From: Arthrobacter sp. APC 3897
Lineage (GTDB): Bacteria; Actinomycetota; Actinomycetes; Actinomycetales; Micrococcaceae
Length of the DNA stretch: 64,000 bases
Direction of reading: 5' to 3'
Assembly (NCBI RefSeq): GCF_030407495.1
Contig: NZ_JASDDG010000027.1
Location: forward strand, 1 to 64,000
Of the stretch, positions 9,291 through 19,315 are shown in pieces. How positions within the stretch are numbered: position 1 is the first letter of the stretch; the number at the start of each line of letters is the position of its first letter. Under the pieces are notes generated by a model. That model saw nothing but the letters and a program-made list of their open reading frames with translations, was not told where the DNA came from and ran no database searches. Both the position numbers and the translations under genes were made by a program.

Positions 9291-9869
9291 TCACCTCCGG
9301 GTTGGCTCAGGGGTGTTCCCCGCTGGCCGTTCCGGTGCCGGTTGTTCGAACATCCCGTAGACCGGACCCGCAACCAGCCAGATTCCGGCCACCAGGCCGG
9401 CCCGCTTTACCCAGGCCCAGAGTTCGTCCGTTTCGCCCGGAGCTGCCAGGAACACGATCATTGCCAGCAGCACGGAAACCGCAATGCCCATGGCAATCAG
9501 GACCCGGCCGTATTCGATCCAGAGGCCGCGGCGGTAAGGTGGCGTGCCTTTGACGGCTTTGACCGGAGCCGGTCCGCCCGCGAAACGGTGGGCAAACCGG
9601 ACATCGGCCCAGCGGATCAGGGTATGGCCAAAGGCCACGCTGAAGCCCAGGTAGAACGCCGCCAGTCCGTGGACGCTCCCGGCGCTGCCGCCCCGCGCCA
9701 GATCAGCGCCCGCCGCGGCCAGAAGCACCGCGTCCAGAAGCGGAACACCCGCCAGCAGCGCCAGCCCCAGCCGCTTCCGGTGCAGCAGGTAACGGGTGCA
9801 CAGTCCTGCCGCGAGAAGAACCCAGAACCCAATTTCGCAGCCAATGATGAGATATACCAAGAAGTCCAT
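9291..9869 (-). CDS. Five-helix membrane protein of unknown function
   Basis: About 192 residues from the ATG at 9869 (MDFLVYLIIGCEIGFW). Five hydrophobic stretches can be read: near residues 2-25, 30-55, 70-90, 125-150 and 155-180. The central segment FYLGFSVAFGHTLIRWADVRFAHRF is the most family-like part and contains polar and aromatic residues inside the membrane region. The C-terminus is proline-rich. Longer in-frame starts at 9920 and 10013 exist but lack a good ribosome site and crowd the divergent histidine kinase gene. It lies directly upstream of the deaminase gene. I do not recognise a named function. Confidence 0.7.
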   Translation of the reverse strand: MDFLVYLIIGCEIGFWVLLAAGLCTRYLLHRKRLGLALLAGVPLLDAVLLAAAGADLARGGSAGSVHGLAAFYLGFSVAFGHTLIRWADVRFAHRFAGGPAPVKAVKGTPPYRRGLWIEYGRVLIAMGIAVSVLLAMIVFLAAPGETDELWAWVKRAGLVAGIWLVAGPVYGMFEQPAPERPAGNTPEPTRR

Positions 9870-10003
9870 GGCTCCAGCTAAGCGGGGGCTGCCCGCCGCG
9901 TCGTCGGCTTTTGGTGCCATTGGGGGTCCGGTCCCGTCATCCCTTCGGAGGACAGTCAGTACCGGGGAGGCCTTTCGTCCATCCCGGTGGCTACTCTGGA
10001 GGC

Positions 10004-11323
10004 ATGTCCGCACCCAACAGCCGCAATTCCCCGGACGGAATCTGGGGCTCAGGTGCAGCCTCCGCGCTGGGATACCTGCTGGTCGGCTCCGTCCTCATGC
10101 TGCTTGGCGTGAACGGGGCGAATCTGGTTCCGCCGCTGCCCGTCGCTCCGGACTGGGCCTGGGTCCCTGTCCTGCTGCTCGGTTGCCTGGGCCTGGTGTT
10201 CCGGCGCCGAAGTGTTCCGGCAATGCTGGCGGTAACCGGCACCGCCGTTGTGGCCGGCCTGCCGCTGGGCGGCGGCATCATCACCTACCTGCTCTTGTTT
10301 GAACTCTTCTACGCCGGAATCCTCTACGGCTCACCGCGGGTAAGCCGTGCCGTGCAAACGGCGGCAGTTGCCGGCGTCGTGATCCTGCCCGTGGTGGTGG
10401 GATTGAGCTACGGAGGCTGGGAGGCCACAGTATTCGGGCTGTTTCAGGCCTTCCTCATCTGCCTGATTCCGCTCTGGTGGGCCGGTTCCGTGCGGCAGCA
10501 AAGCGACCGCGCGGAACAAGAACGGCAGCGGGCGGAGACGGAGCGTCTGCGCGCCGAGCGCACCGAAGAACTGGCAGCACTGAACCTTCGGATGGCCGTC
10601 ACCGCCGAGCGCAGCGCCATGGCCAGGGAGCTTCACGATGCCATTGCCGGACATCTTTCCGCTGTTGCGCTGCAATCCGCGGCGGCCCTGGCAGCGGGCA
10701 GTCCCGATTTGGACCGCAGGGTGCTGGCGCAGGTGCGGACAGAGAGCGTGCAGGCGCTGCAGGAGATGCGTTCGCTGATTGACCTGCTCGAGGCCGACGG
10801 CGGACCGGAAACCGCGCAGGCGGACACCGCTGCGGGCGGTTTGGACCAGTTGGCGGCGTTGGCCGGTTCAGCCCGGCTAGCCGGCAATCCCGTGGATCTG
10901 GACATTCAGCCCGGCCTGGAGGTTCCGGTGCTCGTGGGCAGCACCAGCTACCGGATTGTCCAGGAGGCCCTCTCCAATGCCGTCCGGCACGCGCCCGGTT
11001 GCCCCGTCGCCGTCCGGGTGCGGGAGACAGACGGATTCCTGGACATCAGGATCCGCAATGCCCTCAACCGGGCGGATGAATCCCGGAAAGATTCGCCCTC
11101 CGAAGACGCGCCCGGTGCAGGGACCGACCCCTGCCGCAGCGGAAACGGCTCCGGCCTGCGGAACATGTCCCTGCGTGCCGGGCAGCTGGAGGGCACGTTC
11201 AGCGCAGGAATCACCGACACGGACAACGGTGCCGAATGGCTGGTCCATGCCCAGCTGCCGGTCAGCCGTCCCGCCGGCCAGCCTCCGGTTCAGGCCACGT
11301 CGAGAATTCAGGAGATCCATTGA
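10004..11323 (+). CDS. NarL-family sensor histidine kinase
   Basis: Membrane sensor kinase of about 439 residues. The first 155 residues form about six transmembrane segments, followed by a charged coiled-coil linker (RQQSDRAEQERQRAETERLR). The HisKA_3 dimerisation/phosphoacceptor box AMARELHDAIAGHLSAVALQ has its histidine at residue 211. The C-terminal HATPase domain contains YRIVQEALSNAVRHAP (N-box) and NGSGLRNMSLRAGQLEG (G-box). The ligand is not evident from the membrane sensor. The start ATG has GGAGG only one base upstream, so initiation may be partly leaderless. The gene overlaps the response regulator by 4 nt, showing translational coupling. Confidence 0.92.
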   Translation: MSAPNSRNSPDGIWGSGAASALGYLLVGSVLMLLGVNGANLVPPLPVAPDWAWVPVLLLGCLGLVFRRRSVPAMLAVTGTAVVAGLPLGGGIITYLLLFELFYAGILYGSPRVSRAVQTAAVAGVVILPVVVGLSYGGWEATVFGLFQAFLICLIPLWWAGSVRQQSDRAEQERQRAETERLRAERTEELAALNLRMAVTAERSAMARELHDAIAGHLSAVALQSAAALAAGSPDLDRRVLAQVRTESVQALQEMRSLIDLLEADGGPETAQADTAAGGLDQLAALAGSARLAGNPVDLDIQPGLEVPVLVGSTSYRIVQEALSNAVRHAPGCPVAVRVRETDGFLDIRIRNALNRADESRKDSPSEDAPGAGTDPCRSGNGSGLRNMSLRAGQLEGTFSAGITDTDNGAEWLVHAQLPVSRPAGQPPVQATSRIQEIH

Positions 11324-12051
11324 GCGCCAATAAGCCGGTCACCGTTCTGCTGGCGGATGACCACGCTGCCATCCGCGCCGGCCTGCGGATGATCCTGGAA
11401 TCACTCGGCGGCTTTACGGTGGTGGGCGAGGCGGCCGACGGCGCTGCGGCGGTGCGGATGGCGCGGGCATTGCGTCCCGACGTCGTCCTCATGGACCTGC
11501 GAATGCCCGGGATGGACGGCATTGCAGCCACGGCTGAGATCACAGGCCAGGGGCTCTCCGCGGTGCTGGTGCTGACCACCTTTGACATTGACGACTATGT
11601 GCACGCCGCCCTGCGGGCCGGAGCAGCCGGGTTCCTGCTGAAGTCGGTGGAACCGGCCGAACTGGTCCGTGCGGTCTCCAGCGTGGCCGACGGCGACAGC
11701 GTCCTCTCGCCCGCCGTTACCCGAACGGTGATTGCGGCATTTGTGCAGGCACAGCAGCCCGCCGCCGGCCCCCGGTTGCCGGCACCGGGCTCCGGCCGGC
11801 CGGCCGAGCCGCTGACCGCACGCGAGGAAATGGTCCTGGCCTGCCTGGGCGAGGGGCTGTCCAACCAGCAGATCACCCGGCGGCTGGGCATCGCTGAAAC
11901 CACCGTGAAGACCCATGTCTCCCGGGTGCTGGCCAAGCTCGGGGTCACCTCACGGGTGCAGGCCGCCATCGCCTGCCGGGAGCGGGCTTCATACCGCGGA
12001 ACGGCCGCCGGCCTGGAGAGCGCCGGCGGCCGCAGTCAGCCCGAAACCTAG
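11320..12051 (+). CDS. NarL/FixJ-family response regulator
   Basis: 243-residue DNA-binding response regulator, partner of the preceding kinase. The receiver domain starts VTVLLADDHAAIRAGLR, has its phosphoacceptor aspartate at residue 59 (VVLMDLRMPGMDG), and contains the TTFDIDDYVHAALRAGAAGF switch region. A LuxR-type helix-turn-helix follows at the C-terminus: PLTAREEMVLACLGEGLSNQ and ETTVKTHVSRVLAKLG. The start is a TTG at 11320, inside the kinase stop (TTGA overlap), with AGGAG six bases upstream. The 3' end overlaps the hisS stop by 4 nt in a convergent arrangement, with no room for a terminator between them. Confidence 0.94.
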   Translation: MSANKPVTVLLADDHAAIRAGLRMILESLGGFTVVGEAADGAAAVRMARALRPDVVLMDLRMPGMDGIAATAEITGQGLSAVLVLTTFDIDDYVHAALRAGAAGFLLKSVEPAELVRAVSSVADGDSVLSPAVTRTVIAAFVQAQQPAAGPRLPAPGSGRPAEPLTAREEMVLACLGEGLSNQQITRRLGIAETTVKTHVSRVLAKLGVTSRVQAAIACRERASYRGTAAGLESAGGRSQPET

Positions 12052-13388
12052 GCGGGGTTCACCTGGACAAACAGGTCCTCGGCCGGCGGAGTCCAGGTCT
12101 GCGGATCAGCAGGCACCTGTTCGCCGGAGCGGATGTCCTTGACCTCATGGCTGCCGTCCTCGGACGTGAACCAGACAAACGGAATGCCGCGGCGGTCCGC
12201 ATACTTGATCTGCTTGCCGAACTTCTCCGCCTTGGCTGCCACTTCCACCGGGATGCCGCGGGCCCGCAGGTTGCCGGCAATGTCCTGCGCGGCGGACCAG
12301 GACCCGTCATTGGTCAGCGCCACCAGGACGGCGGTGGGGACGCTGCGGTTCGCTGCAGCAAACTCCTGGCTCAGAATGCGCATCACCAGGCGGGTCACCC
12401 CGATGGACAGACCAACGCCGGGGAACTTCCGGTTGCCCTTGGCGGCCAGGGAATCGTAGCGGCCGCCGGAGCAGATGGAGCCCAGGGACTCGTGCCCCAC
12501 CAGGACGGTTTCGTAGACGGTGCCCGTGTAATAGTCCAGGCCCCGGGCAATGCTCAGGTCCGCAACCACCCGTCCGGGAGCTCGCCGAACGGCTTCGGCA
12601 ATGACCTGGGACAGTTCATCCAGGCCTTCTTCAAGCAGCTCGTTGGTCACGCCGAGGGCCCGGACCTGCTCCACGAAGGACATGTCCCCGGTGCGGATGG
12701 ACGCCAGCTTCAGGGCAGCGTCTGCCTGCTCGGCGGTGGCGCCTAGTTCTTCCTGCAGCAGCTCAGCCACCCGTGCGGCACCGATCTTTTCCAGCTTGTC
12801 GATGCTGCGCAGCACACCGGCGGTGTCCTCCAGCCCGATGCCGCGGTAAAAGCCCTCAGCCAGCTTGCGGTTGTTCACCCGGATCAGGAAGTCCGGGATG
12901 GGCAGCGCGCCCAGCGCCTCGGCGATGACCAGCGCCAGCTCGACGTCGTACCGGAAGGGCAAATCGCCGTCGCCCACCACGTCAATGTCCGCCTGCGTGA
13001 ATTCGCGGGCGCGGCCCTCCTGCGGGCGTTCTCCGCGCCACACCTTCTGAATCTGGTAGCGGCGGAACGGGAACGCCAGGTGTCCGGCGTTTTCCACCAC
13101 GTAGCGGGCAAAGGGGACGGTCAGGTCAAAGTGGAGCGCCAGCTGGTTGGGGTCCTCCTTGCCGGAGGATTCACCCTCCTCGGCCTGCAGCCGGCTCAGG
13201 GCGTAAACTTCCTTGTCGATTTCACCCTTGCGCAGCAGCTGTCCCACGGTTTCCACTGCGCGCGTCTCGATGTTGGTGAAACCGTGCAGTTCAAAAGTGC
13301 GCCGCAGGACGTCCAGCACATGGAGTTCAACCAGACGCTCCTGCGGCAGCCATTCGGGGAAACCTGACAGTGAGGCCTTGCGTGCCAT
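12048..13388 (-). CDS. hisS: Histidyl-tRNA synthetase
   Basis: Class IIa synthetase charging tRNA-His. The 446-residue protein contains the motif 2 region YQIQKVWRGERPQEGRAREFTQADIDVVG, the histidine A loop IARGLDYYTGTVYE, and motif 3 GGRYDSL followed by GVGLSIGVTRL. A C-terminal anticodon-binding domain follows. The start MARKASLSGFPEWLP is as expected for actinobacterial HisS. It is a single gene, convergent with the two-component system and divergent from the cyclophilin gene. Confidence 0.97.
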   Translation of the reverse strand: MARKASLSGFPEWLPQERLVELHVLDVLRRTFELHGFTNIETRAVETVGQLLRKGEIDKEVYALSRLQAEEGESSGKEDPNQLALHFDLTVPFARYVVENAGHLAFPFRRYQIQKVWRGERPQEGRAREFTQADIDVVGDGDLPFRYDVELALVIAEALGALPIPDFLIRVNNRKLAEGFYRGIGLEDTAGVLRSIDKLEKIGAARVAELLQEELGATAEQADAALKLASIRTGDMSFVEQVRALGVTNELLEEGLDELSQVIAEAVRRAPGRVVADLSIARGLDYYTGTVYETVLVGHESLGSICSGGRYDSLAAKGNRKFPGVGLSIGVTRLVMRILSQEFAAANRSVPTAVLVALTNDGSWSAAQDIAGNLRARGIPVEVAAKAEKFGKQIKYADRRGIPFVWFTSEDGSHEVKDIRSGEQVPADPQTWTPPAEDLFVQVNPA

Positions 13389-13577
13389 GCGGGGCGAGCT
13401 CCTTCTGGGGATATGGGCAGTCTGCTGCAGGGAAATCGCCTGACGGCATGCCTAAACTATGTGCGGCACTCATTTTAGGTTGTCCGCGCGCGCCAAGGCG
13501 AACCGGAGGGACCTGCACCGCCCCGGAAGGACGCCGTTGTCCTGCCGCCCATGCCAGTTCAAGACCCAGGAGACACC

Positions 13578-14360
13578 GTGGCCGCTCCCCGCCAGGACCG
13601 TGAAACCCGCCGGCGCATTGCCCGGATGCAGGCCAAGCGGGATCTGCGGCAGAGCCAGGCCAAACGCCGGAAGCGGGACAATCTTTTTGCCGGCACGGCG
13701 GGTGCCCTGGCGCTGGCTCTGGCGCTGGCCCTGCAGGTGGCCTGGTTTTCCTCGAATCCGACACCGGAGGAGACCCGGCTCATTGAGGAGCAGGCTGCCG
13801 CCGGCGAAACAAACGGTGCCGCGGCCGGGACGGTTCCGGACAAATCCGCTGCGGAGGGAAAAGTGTTCTCCGGGACGCTTTCCACCAGCGCCGGGGACCT
13901 GGGCGTGGAGCTGGACGGAAATGTTGCACCGCAGGCCGCCGCAGTGTTTTCTTCCCTGGCGGAGTCCGGTTTCTTTGCCGGCAAAACGTGCCACCGCCTC
14001 ACCACGGGCGAGACCATGGGCGTGCTGCAGTGCGGTTCCCTGAACGGAGACGGGGCCGGAGATCCGGCCTATCAGTGGGGTCCGGTGGAGAACACGCCCG
14101 CGGACGGAGTGTATCCGGCGGGTTCCATTGCGGTGGCCCGCGGTGCCTCCACGGACAGCAACGGCACGCAGTTCTTCATCGTTTACAAAGACTCACTTAT
14201 CCCGCAGGATACGGGCGGTTACACGATCATGGGTAAGCTAACCTCAGGCCTGGATGTTTTGGAAGCAGTTGCCGCGCAGGGAGCTGTGAAGGACGGCGCT
14301 GAAGTCCAGGACGGAACGCCGAAAACCCCGGTGACGATAGACTCGTTTACCCTGAAGTAA
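13578..14360 (+). CDS. Membrane-anchored cyclophilin-type peptidyl-prolyl isomerase
   Basis: Peptidyl-prolyl cis-trans isomerase expected to act outside the membrane. From the GTG at 13578 (AGGAG five bases upstream) the protein has 260 residues. It has a basic cytoplasmic stretch rich in Arg/Lys/Gln, one transmembrane anchor (LFAGTAGALALALALALQVAWF, about residues 37-58), a linker rich in Ala/Glu/Thr, and a cyclophilin domain. The domain is shown by CHRLTTGE and the signature ARGASTDSNGTQFFIVY, followed by GYTIMGKLTSGLDVLE. It precedes the DUF349 gene by about 50 bp, the usual neighbour in Micrococcaceae. Confidence 0.92.
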   Translation: MAAPRQDRETRRRIARMQAKRDLRQSQAKRRKRDNLFAGTAGALALALALALQVAWFSSNPTPEETRLIEEQAAAGETNGAAAGTVPDKSAAEGKVFSGTLSTSAGDLGVELDGNVAPQAAAVFSSLAESGFFAGKTCHRLTTGETMGVLQCGSLNGDGAGDPAYQWGPVENTPADGVYPAGSIAVARGASTDSNGTQFFIVYKDSLIPQDTGGYTIMGKLTSGLDVLEAVAAQGAVKDGAEVQDGTPKTPVTIDSFTLK

Positions 14361-14411
14361 ATGGCAGCGCGGGCTCCGTACTGCCAAACCTCGAGTGAAA
14401 GACTTTTAGCG

Positions 14412-15842
14412 GTGACAGACAGTCAGAAATCCGACGAAACAGTTTCCGGGACTACTCCGGAGGCGCCCGAAACCCCGCGGCCCGCAACGCCCAGCCCGGC
14501 AGCTTTCGCAGCCCGGCACCCGGCGCCTGCAGCTGGCCCCTCGGTAACCCCCAAGCCGGTCATCGCCGCACCTCCGGTTCACTCCACGTCATTGGAGGAA
14601 GCCGCCCGCTTCGCCCGCGTCGAGGAGGACGGCCACGTCTTCCTGATTGTTGACGGGGAAGAATTCCCGGTGGGCCAGTATCCGGACGCCAGCCGCGATG
14701 AAGCGCTGGCCTACTTCGTGCGCAAGTACGACGACGTCGCCAGCCAGCTTGCGCTGCTGGAGGCTCGGCTGCAGGCCAAGGCTCCCGCCGCGGACATGCT
14801 GAAGACCCTGAAGCACCTTGGCGAGCAGGTCGCTGAGCGCAAGATGGTGGGTGATGTCCTGGCCCTCGACGCCCGGATCGAATCCCTGCGCAGCAGCATC
14901 AAGGAAGCCGAAGCCGCTGAACGTGCCGAAGCCGAAGCCGTTAGGGCCCGCGAGCTTGCCGCCCGCGAAGCCATTGTGGCCGAGGCCGAGGAGATTGCCG
15001 CCAAGGATCCGGCCACCATCCAGTGGAAGACCAGCAGCAACCGGATGAACGAGCTCTTCGAAGCCTGGAAGACGGCCCAGAAGAACGGTCCCCGGCTTGG
15101 CCGCAGCAACGAGGACAGCCTGTGGAAGCGTTTCCGTTCCGCCCGCACCGTCTTTGACCGTCACCGCCGTGCCTACTTCTCGCAGCTGGACAGTGAGAAC
15201 ACTGCGGCAAAGCGCGCCAAGGAAGCCCTGATTGCCCGTGCCGAGGAGCTTGCAACCTCCACTGACTGGGGCAACACGGCCGCTGAGTACCGGCAGCTGA
15301 TGGACGAGTGGAAGGCTTCCAAGCGTGCCAGCCGGAAGGACGACGATGCCCTGTGGGCCCGTTTCCGCGCTGCTCAGGACACCTTCTTTGCCGCCCGCCA
15401 GGCTGCCAACGAGGTCATCGACGAAGAGTTTGCCGCCAACCTCATGGTCAAGGAGGAACTGCTCAAGGAAGCCCAGGGCATCCTCCCCGTCAGGGACCTG
15501 ACGGCAGCCCGCAAGGCGCTGAACTCCATCCGAGACCGGTGGGAAGAAGCCGGAAAGGTTCCCCGTGCCGATATGGGCCGGATGGAAGCCGGCATCCGCC
15601 GCATCGAGGAAGCCGTCAAGGCTGCCGAGGACGAGCACTGGCAGAAGAGCAATCCGGAAACCAAGGCACGCACCAACAGTGCCCTGAGCCAGCTCGAAGC
15701 CACCATCGCCTCACTCGAGGAAGAACTGGCAGCAGCTGAGAAGAACGGCAACGCGAAGAAGATCGCCGATGCCCGCGAAGCCCTGGAAGCCCGCCAGCAG
15801 TGGCTGGCCATGCTGCAGAAGTCGGCACAGGACTTCTCCTAG
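14412..15842 (+). CDS. DUF349 domain-containing protein
   Basis: 476-residue soluble protein made of repeated helical DUF349 units; its function is not established. After a Pro/Ala/Thr-rich N-terminus (first 60 residues) there is a short beta domain (DGHVFLIVDGEEFPVGQYPD) and then long Glu/Lys/Ala-rich helices. These contain repeats of the type W...N.LFEAWK / LWKRFRSARTVFDRHRRAYFSQLD and ..LMDEWKASKRASRKDDDALWARFRAAQDTFFAARQ. The GTG at 14412 gives the usual start VTDSQKSDE; an ATG at 14361 directly after the previous stop is less likely. A very strong terminator follows within 10 bp, so cyclophilin-DUF349 form a transcription unit. Confidence 0.88.
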   Translation: MTDSQKSDETVSGTTPEAPETPRPATPSPAAFAARHPAPAAGPSVTPKPVIAAPPVHSTSLEEAARFARVEEDGHVFLIVDGEEFPVGQYPDASRDEALAYFVRKYDDVASQLALLEARLQAKAPAADMLKTLKHLGEQVAERKMVGDVLALDARIESLRSSIKEAEAAERAEAEAVRARELAAREAIVAEAEEIAAKDPATIQWKTSSNRMNELFEAWKTAQKNGPRLGRSNEDSLWKRFRSARTVFDRHRRAYFSQLDSENTAAKRAKEALIARAEELATSTDWGNTAAEYRQLMDEWKASKRASRKDDDALWARFRAAQDTFFAARQAANEVIDEEFAANLMVKEELLKEAQGILPVRDLTAARKALNSIRDRWEEAGKVPRADMGRMEAGIRRIEEAVKAAEDEHWQKSNPETKARTNSALSQLEATIASLEEELAAAEKNGNAKKIADAREALEARQQWLAMLQKSAQDFS

Positions 15843-15851
15843 CGGTTCCTG

Positions 15852-15897
15852 AAAGGCCCGGCTCCTGCGTTGTCCACAACGCAGGAGCCGGGCCTTT
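15852..15897 (+). terminator. Strong intrinsic terminator after the DUF349 gene
   Basis: Perfect 22-bp inverted repeat, arms 15852-15873 and 15876-15897, beginning AAAGGCCCGGCTCC and ending in its complement, followed by TTTCTGTTTT. The arms almost touch, so the real loop is a few bases inside them. It starts 9 bp after the DUF349 stop. Confidence 0.92.
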
Positions 15898-15929
15898 CTG
15901 TTTTGGCCGCAGTCCGCAAAGGTTGGGCC

Positions 15930-16610
15930 ATGCCCGCCACACTGTTTCCCTACCCCGGTGTGCTGCCGGCCTTCACTTCCACGGGCGGTGCCCTCTTCTT
16001 CGCGGACGGTCACTTTTCCAGTGTCGAACTGCAGGCCATGGAGCGGGACGGACTGGTGCGCTGGCTCTATACGGACAGCTACGTTCGCTGGGACATTGAG
16101 CCGGACCCGGTGTGCCGGGCGCTGGCGGCCGCCCATGCGCTGCCCGCACGGCTCCGCGGGAAAATCATGCTGGGACGGTTCACGGCGGCCTGGATTTACG
16201 GCTGCGCCCCGGCCCCGAGGAAGCTGCAGCTGCTGGTGGACCACCGCAGCCGCACCACGGCCCTGCCGCCGTTCAGCGCCGCCGTTCTGCACGAGGTGCA
16301 GCTGGGCAGCGAAGACGGCATGGACATTGCCGGCATTGCCGTCACCACTCCCCTGCGCACCGCCGCGGACCTGGCCAGGCACGGCCCGGAGGAGGAGGCA
16401 GTTCAGGCACTGCTGGCAATCTCCGCGAATCCGGTGCTCCGCTGTCCCCTGGCTGAGATCCGCTGCGCGGTGGAAGACGGACCCCGGCAGCCGGGGAAAT
16501 CAGCTGCCCTGCGCCGCGTGGACCTCGCGATCGAGCAGGCGCGGCGGGACCACGTGGCCGCGGCGGAACCGCCTGATCAGACGCGCCGCCGGGAACCCGT
16601 AGTGCGGTAG
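15930..16610 (+). CDS. AbiEi-antitoxin-like / winged-helix protein, no toxin partner
   Basis: 226-residue protein from the ATG at 15930. The N-terminal half alternates hydrophobic and aromatic stretches ([15 protein letters not shown]), the middle reads [20 protein letters not shown], and the segment [18 protein letters not shown] matches the block found in actinobacterial AbiEi-type (type IV antitoxin-like) proteins. No AbiEii nucleotidyltransferase toxin is beside it. Its 3' end overlaps the convergent rel gene by 34 nt. An in-frame ATG at 15870 lies inside the terminator hairpin and is rejected. The family call is tentative; antitoxin function is not supported by context. Confidence 0.55.
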   Translation: MPATLFPYPGVLPAFTSTGGALFFADGHFSSVELQAMERDGLVRWLYTDSYVRWDIEPDPVCRALAAAHALPARLRGKIMLGRFTAAWIYGCAPAPRKLQLLVDHRSRTTALPPFSAAVLHEVQLGSEDGMDIAGIAVTTPLRTAADLARHGPEEEAVQALLAISANPVLRCPLAEIRCAVEDGPRQPGKSAALRRVDLAIEQARRDHVAAAEPPDQTRRREPVVR

Positions 16611-19063
16611 ACATCGAACACGCCGTCGATTCTCCGGACCGCGCTCAGGATGTGGTCAAGGTACTTCGGATCGCCCATTTCGAAAACAAACTTGGACATC
16701 GCCACGCGGTCACTGGAGGTGTTCACGCTGGCCGAGAGGATGTTCACGTGGTTTTCCGACAGCACCCGGGTGACGTCGGACAGCAGGCTCTTGCGGTCCA
16801 GCGCCTCCACCTGGATCTCCACCAGGAAGACCGAAGACTGGGTGGGTGCCCACTCCACCGGCACAATGCGGTCCGGCTGGTCCCGGAGTTCGGACACGTT
16901 GCGGCAGTCGCTGCGGTGCACTGAAACACCCGACCCCCGGGTGACAAAACCGATGATGGGATCCGGAGGGACCGGGGTACAGCAGCGGGCCAGCTTGACC
17001 CAGACGTCGCCGACTCCGCGGACGGTCACGCCCGAATCAGTAAATTTGGGCCGGCGGGCCGCGGTGGAAGCCGGTGTTTCCGCCAGGTCCTCCTCCGCAC
17101 CCTGATGACCGCCCATCAGGGCAACCAGGTGCTCGATGACGTTCTGCGCGGAGGTGTGCCCGTCCCCGACGGCGGCGTACAGTGCCGAGATGTCCTGGTG
17201 GTGCAGTTCCTGCGCCACCGTCACCAGCGCGTCGTGGGTCATGAGGCGCTGCAGCGGGAGATTCTGCTTGCGCATCCCCCGCGTCAGCAGATCCTTGCCC
17301 TTGTCGATCGCCTCTTCCCGGCGTTCCTTGGTGAACCACTGCCGGATCTTGTTGCGGGCACGGGGGCTTTTGACGAAGCCCTGCCAGTCCTGGCTGGGAC
17401 CGGCGCCTTCGGCTTTGGAGGTGAAGATCTCCACCCAGTCGCCGTGTTCAAGCTCGCTGTTCAGCGGCACCAGCTTGCCGTTGACACGGGCGCCGATGGT
17501 CCGGTGGCCCACTTCGGTGTGCACGGCGTAGGCAAAGTCCACCGGGGTGGAACCGGCCGGCAGGGCCATGACCTCACCCTTGGGGGTGAAGACGAACACC
17601 TCACGGGCGTTGATTTCGAAGCGCAGCGAATCCAGGAACTCATCCGGATCAGAGGTTTCCTGCTGCCAGTCGACCAGGGAACGCAGCCAGCCCATGTCAT
17701 TGTTGTCGGCGACGGGTGTCTTGGAGCCGTCCTTGTACTTCCAGTGCGCGGCCACGCCGTACTCGGCGCGCCGGTGCATGTCATGGGTCCGGATCTGGAT
17801 TTCCACGGGCTTGCCGCCGGGACCGATCACCGTGGTGTGCAGTGACTGGTACATGTTGAATTTTGGCATGGCGATGTAATCCTTGAACCGCCCGGGCAGC
17901 GGATTCCAGCGCGCATGCAGAGCTCCAAGGGTGGCATAACAGTCCCGCACGGAGTCCACGAGAACGCGCACGCCCATCAGGTCATGGATGTCGTCGAAGT
18001 CTTTGCCGCGAACGATCATCTTCTGGTAGATCGAGTAATAGTGCTTGGGCCGCCCGGTGATGGTGGCCTTGATCTTCACCGCGTGCAGGTCATCGGCGAT
18101 CTGCGTCCGCACGGTGGACAGGTACTTTTCCCGCTCGGGAGTGCGGTCACCGACCATACGCACAATTTCGTCGTACACCTTCGGATGCAGGGCCGCGAAG
18201 GACAGGTCTTCCAGCTCCCACTTGATGGTGTTCATACCCAGACGGTGGGCCAGCGGAGCAAAAATCTCCAGAGTTTCGCGGGCCTTCCGGGCGGAAGACT
18301 CCTGCGACACGAACCGCCAGGTGCGGGCGTTATGCAGCCGGTCGGCAAGCTTGATGACCAGGACGCGGATGTCCTTGGCCATGGCCACCACCATTTTGCG
18401 CACCGTTTCGGACTGCGCGGCATCACCAAAGGTGACCTTGTCCAGCTTCGTGACGCCGTCCACCAGCATGGCCACTTCAGGGCCGAACTCGCGGCGCAGC
18501 TCATCGAGGGTGTAGCTGGTGTCTTCAACGGTGTCATGCAGCAGGGCCGCCGCCAGCGTGGTGCCGGTCATGCCCAGCTCCGCGAGGATGGTAGCCACCG
18601 CCACCGGATGCGTGATGTACGGATCGCCGCTCTTGCGCTTCTGTCCCTCATGGCTGCGCTCAGCAACCACATAGGCCCGCTGGATCAGGTCCAGGTCCTC
18701 TTTGGGATTGTTAACGCGAACAGTGCGGAGCAGCGGTTCCAGCATGGGTGAGTAGCCGGAACTGCCACGCCCTGCCAGCCGGGCCAGCCGGGCCCGGGTG
18801 GATGCCCTGCGGCCGGGCGCAGGACGTGCGGGTACGGGCTTGGGAGCCGCTGCCCCGGCTCCGGGTGGCAGTGCCTCCGCTGCCTGTCCGTCTGCGCGGG
18901 CGGCCGATGCGGACGCCGGGGCGGGCGCGCCCGCCTGGGCAGGGCGCGGTGCCTGGGCCAGCTGCGGCGCAGCAGGAACCGGGGCAGCGGGATTCGCCTT
19001 TACAGGTGTACCCGCGGCCCTGTTTGCACCCGCCTTGTCGGCCGGTTTCTCGCTCTCGCCCAC
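16577..19063 (-). CDS. rel: Bifunctional (p)ppGpp synthetase/hydrolase (RelA/SpoT, Rsh)
   Basis: Controls the stringent response by making and degrading (p)ppGpp. Domains in order are: a low-complexity Ala/Pro-rich N-terminus (about 100 residues), an HD hydrolase domain ([30 protein letters not shown]), a synthetase domain ([44 protein letters not shown]), TGS ([29 protein letters not shown]), a zinc-finger/CC region ([21 protein letters not shown]) and a C-terminal ACT domain. Both active sites look intact. The GTG at 19063 (AGAGAGG upstream) is preferred to a GTG at 19099 that has no ribosome site. It is the last gene of the sec-ruv strand block but is separated from secF by a terminator. 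Confidence 0.95.
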   Translation of the reverse strand: MGESEKPADKAGANRAAGTPVKANPAAPVPAAPQLAQAPRPAQAGAPAPASASAARADGQAAEALPPGAGAAAPKPVPARPAPGRRASTRARLARLAGRGSSGYSPMLEPLLRTVRVNNPKEDLDLIQRAYVVAERSHEGQKRKSGDPYITHPVAVATILAELGMTGTTLAAALLHDTVEDTSYTLDELRREFGPEVAMLVDGVTKLDKVTFGDAAQSETVRKMVVAMAKDIRVLVIKLADRLHNARTWRFVSQESSARKARETLEIFAPLAHRLGMNTIKWELEDLSFAALHPKVYDEIVRMVGDRTPEREKYLSTVRTQIADDLHAVKIKATITGRPKHYYSIYQKMIVRGKDFDDIHDLMGVRVLVDSVRDCYATLGALHARWNPLPGRFKDYIAMPKFNMYQSLHTTVIGPGGKPVEIQIRTHDMHRRAEYGVAAHWKYKDGSKTPVADNNDMGWLRSLVDWQQETSDPDEFLDSLRFEINAREVFVFTPKGEVMALPAGSTPVDFAYAVHTEVGHRTIGARVNGKLVPLNSELEHGDWVEIFTSKAEGAGPSQDWQGFVKSPRARNKIRQWFTKERREEAIDKGKDLLTRGMRKQNLPLQRLMTHDALVTVAQELHHQDISALYAAVGDGHTSAQNVIEHLVALMGGHQGAEEDLAETPASTAARRPKFTDSGVTVRGVGDVWVKLARCCTPVPPDPIIGFVTRGSGVSVHRSDCRNVSELRDQPDRIVPVEWAPTQSSVFLVEIQVEALDRKSLLSDVTRVLSENHVNILSASVNTSSDRVAMSKFVFEMGDPKYLDHILSAVRRIDGVFDVYRTTGSRRRV

Positions 19064-19227
19064 TGGTGCCCTCTCTGCGACGGTTATGACCTTTTCCACC
19101 TTATGCGGTGCCGTTCCCCCACGTCACGGCGCCGCCGAAGCGAAGGAGTCTTCGGATCAAGTCTATGCCCGTGCATACAGACGGCTGAACCACCGGCAGA
19201 TACCCCTCTGCGCCCCCGTATACAGAA

Positions 19228-19275
19228 GACCTCCGGGGCGGTGCATCACGCAAGAGATGCACCGCCCCGGAGGTC
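19228..19275 (-). terminator. Terminator after secF
   Basis: Perfect 20-bp inverted repeat, arms 19228-19247 and 19256-19275, with an 8-nt loop. It lies 41 bp after the secF stop and is followed on the minus strand by TTCTGTATAC. It separates the yajC-secDF unit from rel. Confidence 0.9.
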
Positions 19276-19315
19276 CTGTACCGGTTGCGGTACGTCCCCG
19301 CAGCGCCCGGCGGCC

